The position numbers and the translations under genes are program-made. From positions 7,006,001 to 7,070,000 of the forward strand of contig JAGVVL010000001.1 of assembly GCA_018287875.1 (NCBI GenBank): a stretch of DNA of 64,000 nucleotides. The letters run 5' to 3'. The notes under the pieces are model-generated. The model had not been told where the DNA came from and ran no database searches. It saw only the letters and a program-made list of their open reading frames with translations. Within the stretch, counting starts at the first letter, position 1, and the number at the start of each line of letters is the position of its first letter. This document shows, one piece after another, positions 55,689 through 64,000 of the stretch. Origin of the DNA: Nigrospora sphaerica (Eukaryota > Ascomycota > Sordariomycetes > Amphisphaeriales > Apiosporaceae).

Positions 55689-58600
55689 TCACTGGCTCGA
55701 CTGCTGGACCTTTTGCGTCTGTTCAATGTCGTCAATAGCCTCATTGAACACATTCGTTACCGAGTGGAGCACCTTCATGCGGTTGTGCTCGCCGCGCGTC
55801 CGCCAAATCTCCGCCATGAGCTCTCGCGTCACCTGCTCCAGCTGCTCAACCGTACAGCCCGACGTGCGCTTGGTCAGTTCTTCCAGGAAGATAACGGCAG
55901 CATTCTCGTTAAGCTCCACCTGCAGCGACGCCGCAGAGCTGCCTGACTGCGGCTGCGACTGCGGCTGCGACTGCAAGTCGTCCTCGTTGAGAATGCTGGC
56001 CATACTCGCGGCTTGCGATGACTTGGCCGGTGAAGCCTGCAGCCGCGCCTCATTCGAGTAGCCGGGCGCCTGAATGATGCCTCGCGCCATTCCTTGGGCT
56101 TGCGAGTGCGGCCACGGTTCGTCGCTGGACGTGCCCTGGCTGGCTGTGGGGAAGACGGGCTGTGTGTCAGGCATGTGGTCCAGAGGGCTCGAGTGCGGCT
56201 CGTAATGGCCGCCGTTCGTCATCTGCGTGCTCCAGTTGGATGACCGGTGCGAGGGATCCGACGTCTTGCTCGTCGAACCATCATTTGCGAGGGCCGATGG
56301 CGATACACCCTGCGTCAGTGGCTGCATCGCCGACGTCTGCGACGTCTGCGTCGTATCGCCAGCACTGGCCCGCGTCGACAGATTGAGCGGTCGGGGCTCC
56401 ATGCGGGGCCACTGAGAGGGCGGTTGCATGGGCGAAGTGTTGCTCTCCGTCTGGCTGTTGGTGTCCGTCATCGGCACGTCGTCGGGCCCTGCCATGGACG
56501 GAACCGACGTCCCGTTGCTGGTAGCGTGCTGCGTCGTTGCGCCCTCCTCGTGGCCGTTGGAGAGAGGACTCATCACTTGGAAGTGGGCAGACGTCGTGTG
56601 CAGCCCCTCTCCATTGGCGTTCTCGTGTGCCATGTCCGGGTTGACGGCCGGCGGCGCGCCTTGTTCCTTAAGCGCCTTCTCGCGATCAGCGTCCATTTTC
56701 TGCTTTCTCTTCTGGTAGAGTTCATCCCAAGGGATGTAGGACAACCTCGTGGCGACATCGTTAACGTCAACTTCCACGTTCGTAACCAATTCGCTGGCCT
56801 TGAGTATGCGCTCCCGATCACCGCTGGCTTTGGCGTCTTTCTCGAGGGAGAGAACATCACGCAGGAACATTTGCGGTTTGTAATAGTACCCGTTGGCAAG
56901 TCGCTCTTCAATGGTACCGATGTCCAGGTTGTAAAAGAACTTGCCCGTTTCTGTCGAGCGAAGTCCCGGCGTCCCATCCTTGTCCTTTGCAATTACAAAG
57001 GGCCGCGGTATCGCGCCCTCCACATCCGGTCGGACGTGGTGCGGTTCTCGCTCTTCGAAAAGATAACTGAGCTGGCTGTGCGGGATGACGGGCGTCCGGA
57101 ACTTCCTGTACTTCCGGTTGATCTGGTCCATGATGGGTTGGAGGTGAACTTTCATCAGGTTGAGGAAGTGGCGGTGCTTCAGCCACTCCGCATTCTGTTC
57201 CTCTTTGGTGGGAACCCGTGGTGCTGGCGGGGGGGCCATGGGGAGCTTCTCCAGAACCCGCTTCTTCCGCGTGGCCGGGTCGGGGAACTCTTTGGGAAAC
57301 CTTCGCAGGTGCGATATAATCATGGAGAAGTACTCTTGGCGGTTGTCCTGAGAGCTGTTAGCCACCAGTAAGTCCGGCGTCTCCTGAGCCCAGCGCAACT
57401 TACTTTAGCAGGCCGAGAGACTTCCACACAGTTCTTGCGGGAGAACCCAAATATATCTTTCTTCAGGCCGGCGTCCAGCTGCTTGAATTCGCACTCGGCC
57501 GTTCCGAGAACGAGGATGGGCTCTGTCGGTGGGACCGAACGGAGCATCGCTAGGAATGCCGTCAGGGGCGCACCCTCCATTGCGGAGTACCACGTGTCCA
57601 CGTTAGGAATGCATATGACGCTCGGCTTATGCCGTTTCACCTCGACGAAAAGTCGGACCATGACTTGTTCACAGTTCTGCGCAAGGGGGGTTAGTCTACC
57701 TTGCGGTACAGCAGAGGAGGGGTTGTTCTCACCTCGTGGTCCCCGAAGATGGTGGGGAGGTCGAAGTTTTGTATGTGCACGCCTTCGAGGTAGTGCAAAA
57801 CAGCTGCGTTGAGGTAGTGCTGGCCCATCCCAGGCGAGCCGCAAATTAGGAGGCGGGGTCGGAAAACACGCGTTCTTTCAAACTCTTCGCTGAGAGCCTC
57901 TCGGCCGAAGCCGAAGTCGTCGTCTTCGTACGATTCAAACATGGCTTCCTCGAGGGCCGTGGTCTTCTTCTGGCGGGGTAGCACGTCATCCAGAGTGGCC
58001 TTGACAGTGTTGAACTGATCTCGCAACAAAGGCTCGATGGGCTTGGGGAGTGGTTTGGCACCCGACGCCGAAGATCGCTCGGATGAGGGCACGATCTTCT
58101 TCTTGGATAGGCTAAAGTCGGCCATGCGAACCGTGATCTTGTCAGGGTCAACAACCAGCTTGTCCTCGGACGAGTAGATTTGGGGATAGGTCCGCTGAAT
58201 TGCGTTGAGAGAGGCCTCGGTGCAGAGCGCTCGCATGTCGGCACCGCCATAGCCCTTTGTATCACGTGCCAAGGCATCTTTGAACTCATCCGGCAGACCC
58301 CAATCCTTGGTGTGAATTTCGAGTATGGCCCTCCGTCCAGCCACGTCTGGAAGCGGAAAGTAGAATTCTCTATCAAACCGGCCAGGCCTTCGGAGCGCAG
58401 GATCTACGCTGTCGGGACGGTTGGTCGCACCAATGACAATGACTTGTCCTCGGCCGTCCATTCCGTCCATCAGCGCGAGGAGGGTCGAGACGATGGACGC
58501 ATGAATCTGTTCTTGTTTGCTAGAACGAACAGGCGCGAGTCCATCGATCTCGTCGAAGAAGATGATGCTTGGTTGGGTTCTCCGCGCCTCGTCGAATAGG

Positions 58601-60666
58601 AGGCGCAGCTGCTTTTCGGCCTCTCCAACCCATTTGCTCAACGCGTCTGCGCCTTTTCGCATATAAAAGGTGATTTTTTTGCCCCCTATGCCTACCGAGT
58701 TGGCGAGCGCGCGGGCAAGGAGCGTCTTTCCGGTACCGGGAGGTCCGTGGAACAGGACACCCCTCGGGGGGGTGACGTGGAACTTGAGGAAGAGTTCGGG
58801 GTAAAGCAACGGCAGCTGCACCATCTCTTTCAGCTGGTCGATGTGCCCCTCCAGACCACCCACTTTGCTGAAATCCACATTCATGTCGACACCGAGCGGG
58901 TCAGCGTCAGCATAAGCCTTTTGATCTTTAACCTTGCCGACATTGGGGGCTGCTGTGCCAGTGACACCCGGGCCATCAAGACTGTGGGGCTTCGCAGCAC
59001 CAAGTGCCCCGAGAGGAGCTGCTGAAGCCGGCATCATGCCGGCGTTTCCGGCTGCGCTGGGGCGAGCAGCGGTTTCATCGTCACTACTGTCGGGATCGCC
59101 CACCGGAGCGGCGCCGTTACCCCAGGGTCCGGCAAACAAGGCACCCGGCCCCGAAGATTCAACCCCACCAAATGGCCCGGCGATGGTATGGAGGTTGTGT
59201 ACCCAGGCCGAGCCCGCTCCGGCACGGCCACGTCTGCGAGCCGGCGTCGGGGCGGCTTCTTCCTCTTCGGGTTCGTTAATGAGCTGATCGAGGGGTTTGA
59301 TCGCGTAGTCAACGCGCTGGCCTCGGCGACGCTCTCTGACCACCTCGTACTCGATCGGTGTTGACCGCCGGCGCGTGCGTCGACGCGAGCGATCACTTTC
59401 TCGAAGATCCTGGAGTTCTTCGGCAAGCTCTTCTTGGTCGAGTTCCACCTCGTCTCCCGAATCGTCGGGCTGCCGGGACCTTTTAGCGCTCCGCTCCTTG
59501 CCCTTGGCGCCTCGCCGGCCACGGCGGTTGCTCGACGATGATGCAGCGTCATCCTCCTGTTCGCCTTTCGCCTTTTCCGAGCCAGACTCGTTGTCTTCGC
59601 CCGATTCGTTTCCCGGCTCGAAGTCGCTGCTGGGTTCTTGGAGGGACTTCTTTGCGCGGCGGGTCAAACGTCTGCCAGTGCCAGTGCCGGCTTCCGCCGT
59701 CTCGGGCTCGGCCGAGTCCCCTATGGTATCGTCCGGGGCGCTTCTGGCAGCGCGTGTCCGCCGTGTGATTGGAACATCCTCGTCGTCGTCTTCGGCCTCA
59801 TTGGCTTCGACAGTCTCCCTAGGATTGTCTCCGCCGGCCGGGACAATATCCGTTTGTACAACTTGGTCATCGCTGTCTGGTTGCTCGACTTTCCCTTCAG
59901 CGGCATCTTCCATGACTTCGTCGTCGCCTTCTGCGTCAACCTGCTGCGAACTACTCTCCTGAGTGGCCTCCTCTATGGTTGGCACAGGTGCCTTGGTTGG
60001 TACTTTTCCGCTCCGCGTGGTTCGGCTATTGCGCATAGCAGCCTCGGGACTGACATCTCTCGAGCCGCGCGCAGGTTTTGCATGTTTTCCCGAGTTGGAA
60101 AGTTCGATGAGTTCGTCCTCGGCATCGAGCTCAGCGGTACGAGCACGGGTGCTCCTGCGCGTCGGAACGGGGGCCGACGCAGCAGCCTGAGCGTCGCGGC
60201 TTTTTTTGCGCATGGATTGAGGCACATTGAGGACGACGATGCGGCTCTGGCGCGGTGTTGTTTTCTGGGGGGTCCCGCCGACTGGCTCATCTTTGCCGTC
60301 CGTGTCGCCCACGTCACTATCACCAGAGCTTTCTTGGTAATTTGGCTTTTTGACAGCAGCTTTCCTTACGCGACGGCCAGTTCTTTCGTTGACGGGCTCT
60401 TCGTCCTCGTCTTCGTCCTCGTCCTCACCGCCGTCATCATCGCCGAAAGAATCCTCGTGGCCACTCTCGGAAATTTCATCGTCCTCGATGTCCGAACCGC
60501 GGTACTTATTCTTCCTGGGCCGACCGGCGGGTCTCGTGGGCTTCGCGGCGCGCGACTTCTTGCGGGAAGACCGAGGTCTGTCGACTTCAGGCTCGAAGTT
60601 TTCATCCTCTGAGTCGGACTTGTTAGGGTCGAAGTCGAGGATGTCGCGCTTTCGCTTAGGAGCCAT
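55689..60666 (-). CDS. YTA7: Yta7/ATAD2-type (Abo1) bromodomain AAA+ ATPase
   Basis: Exons on the minus strand are 60666-57733, 57676-57404 and 57347-55689, giving 1621 aa. Both introns are 56 nt and phase 0; the second acceptor is CTCTCAG, which gives RPAKDNRQEYF. Start is MAPKRKRDILDF. Residues 1-500 are acidic, Ser/Lys/Arg-rich and disordered with several nuclear localisation-like clusters. AAA1 has Walker A GPPGTGKT (641-648) and Walker B FFDEID (D705/E706). AAA2 is degenerate: its Walker A position reads GSPGMGQ (943-949) without the lysine. A bromodomain-like region follows (about 1130-1270), then a Ser/Gln-rich tail. Yta7 and Abo1 act on histone H3-H4 and nucleosome density. The inactive AAA2 is normal for the family. 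Confidence 0.93.
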
Positions 60667-63600
60667 GCTGGGCAACTGGTTGCGCTATCGAGACCGAATG
60701 ACGAAACGGACTTGGTGTAGCTTGGGCCCAAAAAACAAGTCAGTACGGCGCGCCCTCGAAGTAGGACTGTGCCCTGTACAGGAGAGGAGAGAACTAATCA
60801 AAAGGCCAGGCACGGGTCCCTTTCTCTTGAAATGCTATAAAGCACCATCTGTGCATAGCGATTACTGAAGCCGGGCCCTCGTGGCAGCCTGGGTCCGATG
60901 CCAGGTTTCTACCCGGAACAGCTAAACATAGACGGACACCACCACTCAAGGACCCAGCATCTAGCTGACGACAGAGCGAAAGACGCTGACAGCGCCCATA
61001 GGAAGGCTTACCTGTGAGTCCTATAGGCACGACCAGACGCGAGTACGGCGGCGCGTGACGCAGTCGCGCACTTGTCCAGATACTGACCGGGATACCGGAA
61101 AACTACTCCATGAATGTGGGGGGGGGAGATATGCGGTTCGGTGCAGACAGTCGAGCAAGCCACTCGGGGTCGCGGTATCAGGTACCTGGTGGGAAAAGCC
61201 GGCGCGGCTCGCACGCGCAGGATCGCGATGATGAAGATCGAAGTCAAGCTGGTTGGCGGTGATAACCGTGTTGATGGCGATGGTGTTGGCAGCTGACGAG
61301 CACACGGCCGGGAGCCGCGATGGGTTGCGGGTGGGTAAGACGCGAAGGCCGCAGCTACGGGACAGTACGGCGAGCGCAGCGGGGTAGGTAGGATGCAAGA
61401 TACGATGCAGCGTGATGTCTGATGATTGATGTGGCTACGAGGAGGAGGACGGGTGCGGATGGTCAGTGAACGAATGGGATGGGATCGGAATTCCAGCGAG
61501 TGACTGACCCAAGTCCAGGCAACGCCCAGCTTGGACGCGCCGGAGAAGAAATGCAGGGGCCGTTTCCTCGCTCTGGCCCAGTTAGGCCAATCACAGGGCG
61601 CCACTGCCCATGGTCTGAGCGCGTTTTGCGGGCGGAAATTCGTGGCCCGTATCAGCTTACGGCCCCAAGTGCCCAGTCAACACCAAATTTGCCGGAGCGT
61701 CTCCAAACCACGAGGAGCTTCCCACTTTCGCGCCCGCGCGCGCAAGTCGACCATTCTGTCATGCCGCGAATCACCAAACTCATCCCCCGTGCTCAGGAAC
61801 GGTCTATTTGACTCTGTTTCCCGAGTCGCGTAGCTTTGTAGCATGGAATTGACCACTTTTGGTCACGCTCGGCGCCCGGGCACCGCAAGCAGGATAGCTG
61901 TCGCGAGTCTCGCGCTCTTGAGCTTCGGCCTCGATATACCCCCCCAAAGGAGAGCTTCCCCGGATTCGCGACATCGTCATCGCCGGCGGACCATGCGACG
62001 TAAGTTTGTCAGCCCTATGCGGCTCCGGCTCAGGGCGGGCTTGCCAAGGCCAGATGATCCCCGTGCAGAAGCCCCGCGGTCCAGACAGCGGCAGCCTGGT
62101 TCTCTGCCACTCTCCCGCCAACTGTCACCAGCTGAAATAGGGCGGGCCTCCAGTCTTTTTCCAAAGGCGACCTCAGTGCGGTAGAGGACGCCAATAGTTA
62201 GTTTCTCCATTTGGATGCTGATGCCCGGCAGCACGTCGCCCGTCACTGCCTTCACCGACCGTTTCCTCTTTTACTTGTTTCGGTATTGCATATTGGGCTC
62301 CTCATCTCCATGTCGCCGCCGCGGTTGCCTATGGTTGCCTGCTTTGAAGCTGACATGATGACCTGTAGCAGTAATCGGGCTCATCGGGGGCTCCCGCTAA
62401 TAGGTCCTCTTAGGATCTCCACTCGACAGCTGCAGTAGCCAATACTTCGGCGTACTCCAACTACTGGATCGGGACCAGATCGGCCCCATCCACATGTACC
62501 TTGACGGAGCACCTGGGCCGCGGACTACTGGCGGCGGAGCGAGTACGCATGCAAACATGCAGTCGGATGAAACCAACGACGACAAACCCTATCACTCTGC
62601 CTGGATCTGGCTGTCGTTACGGCAGTTCCGAGGTGACTAGTCGTCCTCATCTTTCTCTCCGCCAGACTAACGCTTCCCAGAAACCAGGCCCCGTGGCCTG
62701 GGCTATGTATCCAGAGAACGACGAGGGGGAAGGCTGGGGCAGACAGGTCTACCAGCGCGACACGGCGTCTTCATGGCTCCAGCCGCCGGTCTTCAGGGGA
62801 AGCTGGACTGCCGGGCGCCATCCGCCACGAAATTCTAGACCCGTGCCCCCGTCTTTCATGGCCCACGACCGTTTCTCTGATACCCCACCCTCCATGTAGG
62901 GCTGGCCAGTTGTCCCTTTGGTGGCAGACTAGCGGAGAGTCATCGGATACTACTGTGTGACCTTGGGCATCCCTCCCGATCTGCCAGCCCGCCTTGGCTG
63001 GTAGGCTCATTGGCCGCACCGTCAGGCAATCATGCAGCCGTCGAGTCCCTTCCTTGTTCTTTGCCTTCTTGTCAATGGCATGTCCAATTGCATACTGCGC
63101 TGAGCTGGTGAAGCCCGAGCCGGGTCCAACCCCAGTGACACCTCTTTCTGGGCACCGTCTACGGGCTATATAGCTGGACCCAAAGTACATGACCAAAATC
63201 TCTCGTCTTCACTCGCCATCCGCAGCTCGGAAAGGTCCATTGATCACGTAAATGAGACCGTTGCACCTGGTGAGCTAAGTACTCACTGACCTCTGGAGGG
63301 CATTCTTTCCAAGCCTGACGCTAGCCAACACTCTGATACTTCTGGAAAGTCACCCACAACACCCTCTCGGGAGGTACGGCCCTTGCTTCGCACCAAATAG
63401 CATCGCAAAGAATAGAAGCCGAGCGACAACATCCCTGTGGCAACAATCGGTCATGGGTTTCGGACGTCCTGCGCCTACCCCTCTGTCTCTTGGCGGATCT
63501 GCAGGCGGGAACCGAAACGACAGCTTCGGGTCAGAGAGCTCGGCGGTACGAAACCTGGCCACCATCACAAAGTCGGCCCCAGGACGGCGCGAGGGCCCAG

Positions 63601-64000
63601 GGACGCTGGACGTATACTGACGCCGATACCAGGGCCTCGGATCCTCCGGTGACAGCGCCCAGGACCGGGCGACGGCTGCTTCCAGCCGACCCACACAGAG
63701 TCGCAAGTCCTCTGCTTCGTCACCGACCTCGAACGTGTATTCACACTGCGGGCGTCATTCGAACTCTTGGCTGTTCGGAGACGTCTCGGTAACCGACCTT
63801 TTCAGGCGCCAGAAGGAGTGATGCTTTGTCACCGGGGGCTACCAAACAACGTGGGCCGCGGCTTCAGGACCGTGGACCTCTTACAACCATGACTGCATTC
63901 CGTGGTTCTTTCAGTAACAAACCTCCCGATATCGAGCAGGACAGGCAGAGGCAGCCAATCACTAATGTACACTCGGGAGCCGGGCGAGGTATGGGCGCAA
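60667..64000. other. Gene-free stretch, right end of window
   Basis: About 3.3 kb without a supportable gene. The first several hundred bases are YTA7 promoter and leader. The rest has short frames in all six frames and no repeat or RNA gene that I recognise. A gene cut by the window end is possible but not visible. Confidence 0.55.

Noticed and set aside
56247..57371. 374-codon plus-strand frame over YTA7 exon 3
   Set aside because: Shadow of the bromodomain-containing exon.

Overview
The window is nuclear DNA of a filamentous ascomycete, most likely a Sordariomycete. It is GC-rich. Coding exons are broken by short GT..AG introns (mostly 52-170 nt) with good CTRAC/CTAAC branch sites. The gene set (PacC, a fungal PAS kinase, Mrh4, Tip41, Iwr1, Yta7/Abo1, an Hmp1-type CsbD protein, a fungal P450) is typical of that group. 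I assign 16 protein genes, about one per 4 kb, and recognise no tRNA, rRNA or CRISPR array. Exon joins were worked out by hand from splice signals, reading phase and family alignment from memory. Unless stated otherwise every join keeps the frame.

Layout: 1-4.4 kb has no recognisable gene. 4.4-8.7 kb is a PAS-domain protein kinase (+). 9.8-11.1 kb is a TFC7-like histidine phosphatase (+). 14.9-16.5 kb is an unrecognised SANT-like nuclear protein (+). 20.4-21.9 kb is Iwr1 (-). 22.7-24.2 kb is a CBM48 protein (-). 27.0-27.6 kb is a weak hypothetical gene (-). 28.8-30.6 kb is mitochondrial helicase Mrh4 (+). 31.3-33.1 kb is a charged, disordered nuclear-type protein (+), convergent with Tip41 (33.6-34.5 kb, -). 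36.0-36.5 kb is a MAPEG protein (-), divergent from an Hmp1-like CsbD protein (37.3-37.7 kb, +). A 0.68 kb MITE-like element with TA-flanked inverted repeats lies at 38.4-39.1 kb. 41.7-43.4 kb is a SET/MYND-type protein (+). 44.8-46.9 kb is a six-exon cytochrome P450 (+). 49.9-51.8 kb is PacC (+), convergent with a calpain (52.0-54.9 kb, -). 55.7-60.7 kb is Yta7/ATAD2 (-). 60.7-64 kb has no recognisable gene.

Most genes are unrelated housekeeping or regulatory genes, with nutrient signalling (PAS kinase, Tip41), polymerase II and III assembly or initiation (Iwr1, Tfc7), chromatin (Yta7, SET) and pH response (PacC) represented. I see no operon-like system, no biosynthetic cluster around the P450, and no clear undescribed system. 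The observations I would follow up are: four perfect PacC-type GCCAAG sites packed into 39 bp upstream of pacC itself; the tail-to-tail pairing of pacC with a non-PalB calpain; a 14-nt microexon carrying the haem-ligand cysteine of the P450; the MITE-like element; and three SUMO/synergy-control motifs in the 14.9 kb protein. About half the window is non-coding, with many simple-sequence tracts.
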